From the NCBI GenBank assembly GCA_025163595.1, contig CP104105.1:45762-109761 (forward strand): a stretch of 64,000 nucleotides of DNA. Direction: 5' to 3'. Under the pieces are notes generated by a model, which was not told where the DNA came from, searched no databases, and saw nothing but the letters and a program-made list of their open reading frames with translations. Below, in pieces: positions 16,978 to 25,956 of this stretch (position 1 is its first letter; the number at the start of each line of letters is the position of its first letter). A program made the translations under genes and the position numbers. The stretch is from Phaeobacter sp. G2. GTDB taxonomy: Bacteria > Pseudomonadota > Alphaproteobacteria > Rhodobacterales > Rhodobacteraceae.

Positions 16978-19341
16978 ATGCAGAGTTTAAAGTCTCTGAA
17001 AATTGCCCACAAACTTCCGCTGTTTGTCGTAGGATTTGGGGTGCTGCTGACCGCACTTTTCGTAACAGTAAGTACGATCAACTTTCAGAAAAGCGCGTTC
17101 CATCAAGCGGAACACCAGTTCGAATCTCTGATTGCCGGTCGTAAAACCGCTTTTCAGTCGCTCCTGAGGGGCGTCAATGCAGATTTGATGACACTGGCAA
17201 GCATGCCCTCGACAGCCACTGCGATCCAGCGGCTGTCTGCAGCCTGGAGCAACCTCGGCGCTGATGCGGCCGATATCGCGCGCAAGACCTATATCACCGA
17301 GAATCCTTTCCCTGCAGGTGAGCGGCATAATCTGGATCGGGGTAAGCAAACGATTCCCTACAACATCCATCACTCCAAGTTTCACCCGTCATTTCGGACA
17401 CTGCTCACGGCAAAAGGCTATTATGATGCCTTCCTGGTCAGCATGCCTGGCGATGTGATCTACTCAGTTTTCAAAGAAGACGACTATGGCACCAACCTGA
17501 TGAACGGTGCCTATAAGGATAGTGATCTGGGTGTTTTGTTCCGCAAAGCCTTGGAGGCTGAGGCTGGCGAGGTCATCTTTTCCGATATCGCCCGCTTCGC
17601 AGCAAGTGGCAACGTACCTGCTGCTTTTGCTGCCACCAAGATTGTCGTGCCTTCGGGCCAAACAGTGGGCGTCCTTATTCTGCAGATTCCTGTAGGCATG
17701 ATCAACGTGATCATGAACGATGATCAGGGCATCCAAGAGTCCGTGGACATCTTTTTGGCAGGTCCTGACCTTACCGCGCGATCGCATTCACGGTTTGAAG
17801 ACGGTCATTCAACCCTGGACCAGCTGCCCGCCAGTGACTACCTGACACAGGCCCTCGCAGGTAACAGCCGCTTTACCACCGAGGCAACCGGATTGCGGGG
17901 ACAGCCCGTCGCCGCCTACGCCGAAGCGATCCCATTGAAAAGTGGGACCTGGGTTATTGCCATCGAACAGGACCGCGCAGAGCTGATGGCGCCAGTGATC
18001 CGGGATCGAAACATCCTTCTCATGGTTTCGCTTGCCGGAGCTGCTGTGATGTCCTTCCTTGGTTGGCTGTTCGCCGGGACGATTACCCGTCCTTTGGACA
18101 GGATCTGCCAAAGCATGGATGCGGTCTCTTCCGGCAACCTGGATACCGATGTGCCCGAGGCCGAGCGCGGCGACGAGATCGGCAAGATCGGCAAAACACT
18201 GGTGTCGATGCAGGAAGACTTGCAACAGGCCAGGATCGCCGAAGAGCAACGGGCTGCGCTGCAGCAGGAACAACAGGTTGTTGTTGAGAACCTGAGCGCC
18301 GGGCTTGTGCGACTATCAGAAGGCGATTTCTCCGTATCGATTGATCAAGCCTTCTCGGGCGAGCATGAAAAATTGCGCCTGAACTACAATCAGACAATCG
18401 AAACCCTCAGCGGAACCGTGTCGCAGGTGATTAACGCCTCCAGTTCCATTCGAAATGGAGCGACCGAAATCAGCCGTGCCTCGGATGATCTGTCCAACCG
18501 GACCGAAAGCCAGGCCGCAACTCTGGAAGAAACAGCCGCTGCTTTGGATGAGCTGACCGCAAGCGTAAAATCCGCCGCAGATGGCGCACGTAGCGTTGAG
18601 GCAACCATGGGCGACGCCAAGCTAGAGGCCGAAAACACTGGTGAGGTTGTGCAAAGCGCGGTTTCAGCGATGACCGAAATCGAAGAAAGCTCAAACCAAA
18701 TTGGCCAGATCATTTCGGTGATTGACGATATCGCGTTCCAGACCAACCTGCTTGCCCTTAACGCCGGGGTAGAAGCAGCCCGTGCCGGCGAAGCTGGCAA
18801 AGGCTTTGCGGTTGTGGCCTCGGAGGTCCGGGCGCTGGCGCAGCGATCTTCTGATGCGGCGATGGAGATCAAGACCTTGATCAGTGACAGTTCCAAACAG
18901 GTTGAGCGCGGCGTTGATCTGGTGGGCAAAGCAGGCGAGGCGCTGAATAATATCGTCGAGCGTGTCAGCCATATCTCGCAGCTGGTTTCTGGTATTGCCG
19001 AGGGTGCAGTGGAACAGTCCACTGGCCTCAACGAAATCAACACCGGCGTGACGCAACTGGATCAGGTGACACAACAGAATGCAGCCATGGTCGAACAAGC
19101 GACTGCGGCGGGCCATCTGCTGAGCTCAGATTCAACACAACTGGCGCAGCTGGTGTCCGGGTTTAGCATCAAGGGCGGCGCAACCGTCACCCCAATGCAG
19201 GCAGCCCCGTCAGCAGAGGCTCCACTCCCCTCAGCCCATGGAGACGAGGACTGGAATCTGGATGAGGTGATGCCTGCATCATCCAGCCTGACAGCACAGG
19301 CTGATGGAAACGCCGCAAAGGATCTGTGGCAAGATTTTTAA
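16978..19341 (+). CDS. Methyl-accepting chemotaxis protein with periplasmic Cache-like sensor and C-terminal LWQDF tail
   Basis: The 787-residue transducer has a membrane segment at ~12-34, a periplasmic sensor of ~310 residues that looks like a double-Cache type, and a second membrane segment at ~346-367. HAMP domains follow (PLDRICQSMDAVSSGNL; a second HAMP-like stretch at ~430-485), then the signalling hairpin with tip IDDIAFQTNLLALNAGVEAARAGE. Methylation helices flank the tip. The last five residues, LWQDF, match the aromatic-x-x-aromatic tether that binds CheR and CheB in other bacteria. The ligand cannot be told. AGGAGA sits 6 bp before the ATG. Confidence 0.92.
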   Translation: MQSLKSLKIAHKLPLFVVGFGVLLTALFVTVSTINFQKSAFHQAEHQFESLIAGRKTAFQSLLRGVNADLMTLASMPSTATAIQRLSAAWSNLGADAADIARKTYITENPFPAGERHNLDRGKQTIPYNIHHSKFHPSFRTLLTAKGYYDAFLVSMPGDVIYSVFKEDDYGTNLMNGAYKDSDLGVLFRKALEAEAGEVIFSDIARFAASGNVPAAFAATKIVVPSGQTVGVLILQIPVGMINVIMNDDQGIQESVDIFLAGPDLTARSHSRFEDGHSTLDQLPASDYLTQALAGNSRFTTEATGLRGQPVAAYAEAIPLKSGTWVIAIEQDRAELMAPVIRDRNILLMVSLAGAAVMSFLGWLFAGTITRPLDRICQSMDAVSSGNLDTDVPEAERGDEIGKIGKTLVSMQEDLQQARIAEEQRAALQQEQQVVVENLSAGLVRLSEGDFSVSIDQAFSGEHEKLRLNYNQTIETLSGTVSQVINASSSIRNGATEISRASDDLSNRTESQAATLEETAAALDELTASVKSAADGARSVEATMGDAKLEAENTGEVVQSAVSAMTEIEESSNQIGQIISVIDDIAFQTNLLALNAGVEAARAGEAGKGFAVVASEVRALAQRSSDAAMEIKTLISDSSKQVERGVDLVGKAGEALNNIVERVSHISQLVSGIAEGAVEQSTGLNEINTGVTQLDQVTQQNAAMVEQATAAGHLLSSDSTQLAQLVSGFSIKGGATVTPMQAAPSAEAPLPSAHGDEDWNLDEVMPASSSLTAQADGNAAKDLWQDF

Positions 19342-19350
19342 GTAACCATT

Positions 19351-19396
19351 CTCGGGGCTTCAATTGCCCCGAGACGACCGTAACTTCGGTTTTTTT
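19351..19396 (+). terminator. Terminator after the transducer gene
   Basis: An 8-bp perfect stem (CTCGGGGC/GCCCCGAG, 19351-19373) is followed by a second small hairpin, ACCG-6 bases-CGGT, directly followed by seven T bases. Together they should end the transducer transcript or lower expression of the downstream cheB. Confidence 0.75.
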
Positions 19397-19422
19397 ACCG
19401 ATCAGCCTGACTGGGTGACACA

Positions 19423-20430
19423 TTGCCGTCTCAGAACTTATTGATCATTACAACTGACCGGGCCTTTGCCCGCTCGATCCAAAGCCACATGGAAGCCACC
19501 TATCCAGGGATGAAGGTGCTCTTGGCCAACAACCTGATGATGGCCTACAATCAGGCCGAGGCAGCACAGCCAGTTTTTGCCTTCGTTGAAGATGGCTTTA
19601 CCAAACTGCCTGAATTCGAAATGATGCTGGCGCTCTTTTCGGCGCTGGATACCCGTTGGGTCGCGGTTATGGACAGTGCCGGTGCAACACCAGCGCGCAC
19701 ATCCTCTCCCTTGCTGAACGTGGGTGCCGGGATTTTTGAACTGACAAAAACGGATACTCCGCAACAGTTCTCCCAGTATTTTGACATGATGGTCAAGGCG
19801 CCAAGGCGAGACCAAAGCGGCGCCGGCAAGCGCAGCGGTGGGGCAAATGCCGCCGCGACAGACTTCAAAAAGATCATTCTGATCGGCTCTTCCACAGGCG
19901 GGGTCGAGGCCTTGCGGAGCGTTCTGGTTGGCTTTCCCGCTCTATGTCCGCCAACCTTGATTGTGCAGCATACGGGCAAGAACTTTGGCCAGGGATTGGT
20001 TTCCCTTCTGGACCGCATTTGCGCCGCCAAGGTGGTTCCTGCAGAGGACAACATGAAGCTGGAGCCTGGCCATGTCTATATCGCCGCAGGCCAACGCCGC
20101 CATATGGGTATGACTCAGCGTAAACCAATGCGGGCTCGCCTCAAAGAAGGTCCACCAATTTCGGGTCATATCCCTTCTGTTGACGCCTTGTTCACCTCTG
20201 CCGTGCCATATGGGAAGGAGGTGGTTGCAACCATCTTGACCGGCATGGGCCAGGACGGGGCCAAGGGACTTTTGGCCCTGCGCAACGCAGGGGCAACCAC
20301 ATTTGCTCAGGATGAGAAATCCTCAGTCGTCTATGGAATGCCGCGTGTCGCCTGGGAAACCGGTGCCGCAGAGAAACAAGTTTCCCTAGCCCGGATGGCT
20401 GGGACCCTTTTACAGGCTGCGAAAGCCTGA
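19423..20430 (+). CDS. cheB: CheB-type protein-glutamate methylesterase with a degenerate receiver domain
   Basis: The C-terminal half is a normal CheB catalytic domain: LIGSSTGGVEAL with the nucleophile at S157, IVQHTGKNF with H183, and GMGQDGAKGL with the aspartate. It removes methyl groups from transducers and can deamidate glutamines. The N-terminal ~120 residues have the length of a receiver, but the acidic pair and the phosphoacceptor motif are gone (LIITTDRAF, then VFAFVEDGFTKLPEF where LDVEMPRMDG is usual). The start is a TTG at 19423; the next in-frame ATG would cut into this domain. No strong ribosome site precedes it. cheD follows after 22 bp. Confidence 0.82.
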   Translation: MPSQNLLIITTDRAFARSIQSHMEATYPGMKVLLANNLMMAYNQAEAAQPVFAFVEDGFTKLPEFEMMLALFSALDTRWVAVMDSAGATPARTSSPLLNVGAGIFELTKTDTPQQFSQYFDMMVKAPRRDQSGAGKRSGGANAAATDFKKIILIGSSTGGVEALRSVLVGFPALCPPTLIVQHTGKNFGQGLVSLLDRICAAKVVPAEDNMKLEPGHVYIAAGQRRHMGMTQRKPMRARLKEGPPISGHIPSVDALFTSAVPYGKEVVATILTGMGQDGAKGLLALRNAGATTFAQDEKSSVVYGMPRVAWETGAAEKQVSLARMAGTLLQAAKA

Positions 20431-20452
20431 GTTAGTTAATAAGGAGTGTACT

Positions 20453-21010
20453 GTGACAACAGTTTTTGCGAATACTACCTCGGTCACGGTGCTTCAGGGC
20501 GAGTACCGGGTCTCTACAGATCCCAAAGTAATGTTCTCTACGGTTCTTGGTTCCTGTATTGCGGCCTGCATATATGATGCAGAAAATGGTGTCGGGGGAA
20601 TGAACCACTTCCTGCTGGCCAATGCCAATGGTGGTGACGTCAGCGCCCGCTACGGCATCCACGCAATGGAGCTACTGATCAACGGCATCATGAAGAAGGG
20701 GGCCCAACGCAGAAACCTGAAAGCCAAGGTTTTTGGCGGGGCAAAAATGTCGGCGAACCTGTCTGATATTGGCGCCTCGAATGCGAGTTTTGTACAGAAG
20801 TTTCTCTATGACGAAGGCATTCCGGTCATCTCCTCCAGTGTTGGCGGCACCTCTGCCCGGCGTGTGCGCTTTCATGCGGTTTCCGGCAGTGCCCAACAAA
20901 CCCGCGTCGAGAATGACAGACGTTTGGGGGAACAGGAACTGGCCGCTGCCCGTCCGGCACCAAAGCCGGCTCCGGCCGCAGCCGATCCAGGTGGTCTCAT
21001 CCTGTTTTGA
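20453..21010 (+). CDS. cheD: Chemoreceptor glutamine deamidase CheD
   Basis: The 185-residue protein has the CheD active site: the nucleophilic Cys in TVLGSCIAACIYD, the His in GGMNHFLL and a Thr/Ser in the KVFGGAKM region. It converts receptor glutamines to glutamates. Translation starts at a GTG (20453) with AAGGAG at 20441-20446. The last ~30 residues are an Ala/Pro-rich tail beyond the normal domain. A perfect terminator follows, so this ends the rightward che unit. Confidence 0.92.
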   Translation: MTTVFANTTSVTVLQGEYRVSTDPKVMFSTVLGSCIAACIYDAENGVGGMNHFLLANANGGDVSARYGIHAMELLINGIMKKGAQRRNLKAKVFGGAKMSANLSDIGASNASFVQKFLYDEGIPVISSSVGGTSARRVRFHAVSGSAQQTRVENDRRLGEQELAAARPAPKPAPAAADPGGLILF

Positions 21011-21028
21011 TGACGCAGCAAGAATTTG

Positions 21029-21065
21029 AAAAAGCCAACCCCGTGACTGATCGGGGTTGGCTTTT
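21029..21065 (+). terminator. Strong terminator after cheD
   Basis: Perfect 14-bp stem AAAAGCCAACCCCG / CGGGGTTGGCTTTT with an 8-base loop, 19 bp after the cheD stop. The A and T runs on both sides allow it to work in either direction. Confidence 0.92.
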
Positions 21066-21174
21066 GCCTGCGTGACGCCCTGTTTCGCCGCCCCGAGCGC
21101 TGGGTAGCCCACCTCAGCCGGTGCATATTTGACTTGCCCAGTCGCGGTCCCAGAGCTACCCAAAAGGAACGTAG

Positions 21175-21978
21175 TTGTCACAGGCCGGGGGAGGCTCTGA
21201 TATCACATCCCGCATCCGATGTTTTCTGTCAGCGCTGATCTGTGCAGGCACTGTGGGGTTTGCCACCGCTGCAGCTGCGGCGGACGTCACCGTTTTTGCA
21301 GCAGCGAGCCTGAAAAACGCATTGGATGAAATCTCCACCACATTCGAAGCAGAAACCGGTCACAGCGTGTCGCTGTCCTTGGCCGGATCATCACTGTTGG
21401 CGCGTCAGATCGCGCTTGGAGCGCCGGCCGATATCTATCTGCCTGCCAACGCCGCGTGGATGGATTATCTCGAGAGCGAGAACCGCCTGGTTTCCGGCAG
21501 TCGCCGGGATCTTCTCAGCAATAGGCTTGTCCTGGTTGCAGCCACAGAAAGCACAGCTGCCCTTGCCGGCTTTGACGATCCCGCGCTTTTTGACCACCTA
21601 GGCCAAGGCAAACTGGCCATGGCCATGGTCGAGTCAGTGCCCGCAGGGATCTACGGGAAATCTGCCCTGCAATCGCTGGGGCTGTGGCAGGATCTGGCAC
21701 CGCATATTGCCCAGACCGACAATGTCCGCGCGGCGCTGGCGCTGGTTGCCGCTGGCGCAGCCCCGCTGGGCGTGGTTTATGCCAGCGACGCCCAGGCAGA
21801 ACCGCGGGTCAGGGTGCTGGCTGAGTTCCCCGCCCGGTCCCATGCGCCAATCCGCTATCCGCTGGCGCTGGTTCAGGGGGCAGGTGGCCCCGCTGTGGAG
21901 GCTCTTTTTCACTACCTTCAAGGCGCCAGGGCACGAGAAGCCTTTTTGTCTGCCGGCTTTGATGTGATTGCGGAGTAG
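21175..21978 (+). CDS. modA: Molybdate ABC transporter, periplasmic binding protein ModA
   Basis: The 267-residue protein has a signal peptide ending in TAAAAADV and the ModA core: TVFAAASLKNALDEI, SLAGSSLLARQI, GAPADIYLPANAAWMDYL and a PAGIYGKSALQSLGLW stretch. It binds molybdate or tungstate outside the inner membrane and hands it to ModBC. The start is taken as a TTG at 21175 with AAGGA at 21163-21167, since later in-frame starts would remove the signal. It is the first gene of modABC; modB starts 6 bp after it. Confidence 0.92.
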   Translation: MSQAGGGSDITSRIRCFLSALICAGTVGFATAAAAADVTVFAAASLKNALDEISTTFEAETGHSVSLSLAGSSLLARQIALGAPADIYLPANAAWMDYLESENRLVSGSRRDLLSNRLVLVAATESTAALAGFDDPALFDHLGQGKLAMAMVESVPAGIYGKSALQSLGLWQDLAPHIAQTDNVRAALALVAAGAAPLGVVYASDAQAEPRVRVLAEFPARSHAPIRYPLALVQGAGGPAVEALFHYLQGARAREAFLSAGFDVIAE

Positions 21979-21984
21979 CGGCGC

Positions 21985-22677
21985 ATGAGCTGGCTTGGAC
22001 CCGAAGAATGGCAGGCCGTGGCGCTGTCTCTGAAAGTGTCAATCTGGGCCAGCCTGCTGACCCTGCCCTTTGGCATCTTTACCGCCTATGCGCTGGCCCG
22101 TTGGCAGTTTCCCGGCAAGCAATTGGTCAACGGGCTGGTACATTTACCGCTGATCCTGCCGCCGGTCGTCACCGGCTATCTATTGCTGCTCACCTTTGGG
22201 CCTCAGGCCGGAATGGGCAGCTTTCTGCAACAGTTTGGCATTTCTTTTGCCTTTCGCTGGACCGGAGCCGCCCTGGCGGCAGCGATCATGGGGTTTCCCC
22301 TGATGGTGCGGGCCATTCGCCTGTCCATTGAAGCGGTGGATCCGAAACTGGAACAGGCCGCCGCAACGCTTGGGGCCAATCCATTGTGGGTCTTTGTTAC
22401 TGTCACCCTGCCGCTGATCCTGCCAGGGGTCATCGCCGGCGCCATACTCGCCTTTGCCAAGGCAATGGGGGAGTTTGGCGCAACGATTACCTTTGTCTCC
22501 AATATTCCGGGGCAGACCCAGACACTTCCCTCGGCGATCTACGCCTTTTTGCAGGTCCCCGGCGGCGAAAGCGCAGCGCTGCGGCTGGTGGTGATCTCAG
22601 TGGGTGTTGCCATGGCTGCCTTGATCCTCTCGGAGGTTTTGGCCCGCCGCGCCGCCCGCCGGTTGGGAGGCCTGTGA
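21985..22677 (+). CDS. modB: Molybdate ABC transporter permease ModB
   Basis: A 230-residue membrane protein with five or six helices. The permease signature EAA loop reads EQAAATLGANPLWVFVTVTLPL near residues 118-140, and the GEFGATITFVSNIPG stretch is typical of ModB/CysTW permeases. It forms the channel between ModA and ModC. The stop overlaps the modC start by one base (TGATG). Confidence 0.94.
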   Translation: MSWLGPEEWQAVALSLKVSIWASLLTLPFGIFTAYALARWQFPGKQLVNGLVHLPLILPPVVTGYLLLLTFGPQAGMGSFLQQFGISFAFRWTGAALAAAIMGFPLMVRAIRLSIEAVDPKLEQAAATLGANPLWVFVTVTLPLILPGVIAGAILAFAKAMGEFGATITFVSNIPGQTQTLPSAIYAFLQVPGGESAALRLVVISVGVAMAALILSEVLARRAARRLGGL

Positions 22678-23774
22678 TGCTGAAGGTCTCGCTGTGTCAG
22701 CCTCTTGGAGGCTTTACCCTTGATCTGTCTTTTGAGGCCCCGGCTGGCGTGACCGTTTTGTTTGGCGGCTCAGGCGCGGGAAAAACCACGGTGATCAACG
22801 CGGTGGCTGGGTTGATACGCCCCAAAACCGGGCGGGTGGCGCTAAATGGCAGGCTGCTGTTTGATCTGGAGCACGGGGTCTGGCTGCCGCCACACCGCCG
22901 CCGTTTGGGGTATATCTTCCAAGAGGCGCGCCTGTTCCCACATCTGACTGTGCGCCAAAATCTGCTGTTTGGTCGCTGGTTTGCCCCCCGTGGCGCCGCC
23001 CGGGAAGATTTTGACCGGATCGTCGCCATGCTGGGTATTAGCGCCTTGTTGCAGCGCCATCCGGTCGCGCTGTCAGGCGGTGAAAAGCAAAGGGTCGCCA
23101 TTGGTCGCGCCCTGTTGTCCAGCCCCGACCTGATCCTGGCAGATGAGCCACTTGCCGCACTGGACGAGGCCCGCAAAGAAGAGATCCTGCCCTATTTTGA
23201 GCGACTGCGGGATGAGGTGAAGATACCCATGCTCTATGTCAGCCACTCTGCCGCAGAGGTGGCACGGCTGGCCACATCCGTGGTGGTTCTAAAAGACGGA
23301 CAGGTGCAGCGTCAGGGCAGCGCGGCTGAGGTTCTGGGCGATGACCGGGTCATGCCCACCGGGGTGCGTGCCGCTGGCGCCCTGCTGGAGGCGAGAATGC
23401 TGCGCCACCACCCGGATGGGCTCAGCGAGCTGGATGCCGGCGGGTTGTCCTTGTTCTTGCCGCAGGTGCAACAGGCGCCCGGCAGCCTGTTGCGAGTACG
23501 TATCCTCGCGCAGGACGTGATCCTGTCCCGGCAGCGGCCCGAAGGGCTGTCAGCGTTGAATATCCTGCCCGCCGAGGTGGAACAGATCCGCAGCGGCAGC
23601 GGTCCTGGCGCCATGGTCTCGCTCAACACCGATGCCGGACGGCTGCTGGCCCGGATCACCCGGCGCTCGGCACAGGCACTTGAACTCTCCCCCGGTGCGG
23701 CCTGTTACGCTGTAATCAAATCGGTGGCTATTGCCCGCAGCGATGTGGGTGGCGCCGCAGCGGCGGACCGCTAA
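22677..23774 (+). CDS. modC: Molybdate ABC transporter ATP-binding protein ModC
   Basis: The 365-residue ATPase starts at the ATG at 22677, overlapping the modB stop; a longer open frame upstream overlaps modB and is not used. Seen are Walker A GGSGAGKTT, a Q-loop (YIFQEARLFPHL), the signature LSGGEKQRVAIGRAL, Walker B LILADEPLAALD and the switch His in YVSHSAAEV. The C-terminal ~130 residues end in a Mop/TOBE molybdate-binding domain (SALNILPAEVEQI ... VIKSVAIARSDV). It powers molybdate import. A terminator lies just after. Confidence 0.94.
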   Translation: MLKVSLCQPLGGFTLDLSFEAPAGVTVLFGGSGAGKTTVINAVAGLIRPKTGRVALNGRLLFDLEHGVWLPPHRRRLGYIFQEARLFPHLTVRQNLLFGRWFAPRGAAREDFDRIVAMLGISALLQRHPVALSGGEKQRVAIGRALLSSPDLILADEPLAALDEARKEEILPYFERLRDEVKIPMLYVSHSAAEVARLATSVVVLKDGQVQRQGSAAEVLGDDRVMPTGVRAAGALLEARMLRHHPDGLSELDAGGLSLFLPQVQQAPGSLLRVRILAQDVILSRQRPEGLSALNILPAEVEQIRSGSGPGAMVSLNTDAGRLLARITRRSAQALELSPGAACYAVIKSVAIARSDVGGAAAADR

Positions 23775-23780
23775 GCGGCA

Positions 23781-23809
23781 AAAAGGCCGGACCTACAGTT
23801 CGGCCTTTT
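23781..23809. terminator. Bidirectional terminator between modC and the LysM/SBP genes
   Basis: Perfect 9-bp stem AAAAGGCCG / CGGCCTTTT with an 11-base loop. It sits between the modC stop and the end of the convergent leftward gene and suits both. Confidence 0.88.
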
Positions 23810-23843
23810 GTCAATGTCTTCGCAGATCAACGCCTAAGGCGCG

Positions 23844-24863
23844 TTACTGCAGCTGCGCCCAGAACAGCTCCAGATGGCGGGCAACGATTTCTTCAAACCG
23901 ACCTTCCTTCTTGAGCGCCTTGAGGCCCGCATTGATCCGATAGAGATGTGAGGTGCCGCGCCAGTGACGTTTTGAGATCACCACATGCAGCCCCTCTTCC
24001 GACAGCGGCCGCTCCACCGGCAAGATATTGTCGCGCAGCCCTTCCTGGATCAGGGTATTGGCGCCGAGGAACAGGTTGACCGTGGCCGCATCAACCCGGC
24101 CCTCGTTGACCAGATGAAAGCAGGCTGCAGGGGTGTCAGCCTGAACCAAAATGATCTTTTCCTCCGTCAGCCACCGGCGGCCGGGACGATCCAGATCATG
24201 GGTGAAATAGCCTTTGGGGCGACACAGGGTCTTGCCTTCCAGATCGCTGTCCTCTTCATAGGTGAACCCGGCATCGGCACGGGCAAAGAGCATGATCGGA
24301 ATGGTGATCAGCGGATCTGAGAAGTGAAAATTCACACAGCGTTCGTCCTGCGGCGTGGTTTCGCAATCCGGTTTAAACCAGGGAAACCCCATATCAAACT
24401 CTTTGTCGTTGAGCTTTGGGAACAGATGGGTGGACCAGTCGTTCTCCCAGGTGATCGAATAGGAGACCGGTGAGGGCGTCAGCTCCATGGCGGCGTTGAC
24501 AAGTTCCGTGATCAAGCCCTGTCCCGGCAGGTTCTGGTCGGTGAAGGGGGCAAACCCGCCCCCGGTCAGCAGCTTCATTTCGGCATCATCGCGGCGCAAC
24601 GGCGTAGCATCAGGGGCCGAGACGCCTTTGGCGCAGGGAATGTGCAGGGTCTTGCCCGGTTCCGCGACCGGGCCTGTCAGGCGGCTTTGGTTGCCATAGT
24701 AGATCAGGGTCCAGCGACCTCGGTCGCCATAATGGTGCTCCGCGATAGAGAACAGGGTATCACCGGGTTGCACCCGGTAATCCACATCACAAATAGCCCA
24801 GGCCGTCGCCGGACTGACTATGCCAAGTAAAATTACGAGATAGCGTGATAGCTTTTTCAGCAT
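23844..24863 (-). CDS. LysM domain fused to a periplasmic solute-binding protein (copy 1)
   Basis: The 339-residue protein has a signal peptide (cleavage near AWAI, residue 24) and an N-terminal LysM domain (YRVQPGDTLFSIAEHHYGD, ~28-75). A family-3 type periplasmic binding domain follows from ~95 (LLTGGGFAPFTDQN, FDMGFPWFKPDC, RCVNFHFSDPL, LCRPKGYFTHDL, GRVDAATVN). LysM should hold it on peptidoglycan. The family usually binds amino acids or similar solutes, but no permease or ATPase gene is beside it, so it may be a sensor or an enzyme-like relative instead. AGGAGGGG precedes the ATG. It lies 10 bp after its paralogue, in one operon. Confidence 0.82.
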   Translation of the reverse strand: MLKKLSRYLVILLGIVSPATAWAICDVDYRVQPGDTLFSIAEHHYGDRGRWTLIYYGNQSRLTGPVAEPGKTLHIPCAKGVSAPDATPLRRDDAEMKLLTGGGFAPFTDQNLPGQGLITELVNAAMELTPSPVSYSITWENDWSTHLFPKLNDKEFDMGFPWFKPDCETTPQDERCVNFHFSDPLITIPIMLFARADAGFTYEEDSDLEGKTLCRPKGYFTHDLDRPGRRWLTEEKIILVQADTPAACFHLVNEGRVDAATVNLFLGANTLIQEGLRDNILPVERPLSEEGLHVVISKRHWRGTSHLYRINAGLKALKKEGRFEEIVARHLELFWAQLQ

Positions 24864-24873
24864 GATACCCCTC

Positions 24874-25956
24874 CTAGAACTCAGCCCAGATGCGGGAAAG
24901 GTGATCTTCGATGATCCGCTGATAGGTGCCGTCCTCGCGCACTGTCTGCAGACCCTTGCTGACCAAAGCCATCAGGTCTTTGGCGCGGGGGTGGCTTTTG
25001 TGCACAACCGCATGAATACCCAAAACTGACAGCGGTTGCGGCAGGACGTTGAACTGATCGGCCAAGTCGTGCTCTTTCATCACGCTGCGGCCGGTGAATT
25101 CATTGATCGCCACCGCGTCGGCCTCGCCTTTGGCCACCATGTCGAAGCAGTCCTTGACGGTATGGGGGGATTTCAGGGTAATCTTGTTGTCCGCAAGCCA
25201 GCGGCGACCCGACCCATCGAGATCGAAGGTCAAATACCCATTGGGACGACACAGGGTTTTGCCCAGAATGTCAGCGTCGTCCTCAAAGGTGAAGGGACGG
25301 GTCTTGTCGACAAACAGCAGCATCAGGGTTTCAAACATCGAGTCCGAGAACAGGAAGTTCACACAGCGATAGCTGTCGGGCATGGTATCACAATCCGGCC
25401 GATACCAGGGAAAGCCCACATCCAGCAGGGCATTGGAGAGCAGCGGATCAAAATGCGACCCCCAGTCGTTTACCCAGTGGATGGCAAAACCTTCCTGCGG
25501 CGCCGCCGAGGTCATCACCGCAGTCATCACATCGGTGATCAGCCCGCCATTATGCGAGGCCTTGGAGGTGAAGGGGGCATAGTCATCGCCGGTGAGCAGG
25601 TTTATTTTCTGCCGGACCGAGGCATTTCCGGGCGTTACCTTGACAGGCCTCGCCGCAACCGGCGCCGCGCTGGCGGCCTTGGTTCCGCCCTCTAGCCCCG
25701 TCGGCAAGCCGTTGATACAGGGCATCCGCAGCTTCATCCCTACGCGAATTGCATTTGGCTTCGGGCCAATGGCGTCAATATTCTGCGAATGGATGGTGCT
25801 CCAGGTGCCAACATCCTTGTAGAGGCGGTCTGCAATCAGGGACAGGCTGTCACCGGATTTGACCCTATAATAGCCACCACAGGTTTCGGCAGCGACGGCT
25901 TGTGCGGAAAAAAGGCCAACAACGGCAAGCGTTGCTGCCAGGAGCTTGTTCTTCAT
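24874..25956 (-). CDS. LysM domain fused to a periplasmic solute-binding protein (copy 2)
   Basis: The 360-residue paralogue of the preceding gene has the same order: signal peptide (ending AVAAE), LysM (YRVKSGDSLSLIADRLYKD, ~30-80), a Lys/Pro/Ala linker, then the binding domain (LLTGDDYAPFTSK, LDVGFPWYRPDC, RCVNFLFSD, LCRPNGYLTFDLDGSGRRWL, GEADAVAINEFTG). The stretches GFPW-(Y/F)-(K/R)-PDC, RCVNF and LCRP are the same in both, including three Cys residues that could make disulfides. It is the first gene of the pair, with a GGGGGGAA ribosome site before the ATG. The ligand is unknown. Confidence 0.82.
   Translation of the reverse strand: MKNKLLAATLAVVGLFSAQAVAAETCGGYYRVKSGDSLSLIADRLYKDVGTWSTIHSQNIDAIGPKPNAIRVGMKLRMPCINGLPTGLEGGTKAASAAPVAARPVKVTPGNASVRQKINLLTGDDYAPFTSKASHNGGLITDVMTAVMTSAAPQEGFAIHWVNDWGSHFDPLLSNALLDVGFPWYRPDCDTMPDSYRCVNFLFSDSMFETLMLLFVDKTRPFTFEDDADILGKTLCRPNGYLTFDLDGSGRRWLADNKITLKSPHTVKDCFDMVAKGEADAVAINEFTGRSVMKEHDLADQFNVLPQPLSVLGIHAVVHKSHPRAKDLMALVSKGLQTVREDGTYQRIIEDHLSRIWAEF

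Noticed and set aside
22386..22676. Upstream extension of modC
   Set aside because: It overlaps modB out of frame; the ATG at 22677 couples to the modB stop and gives a normal ModC.
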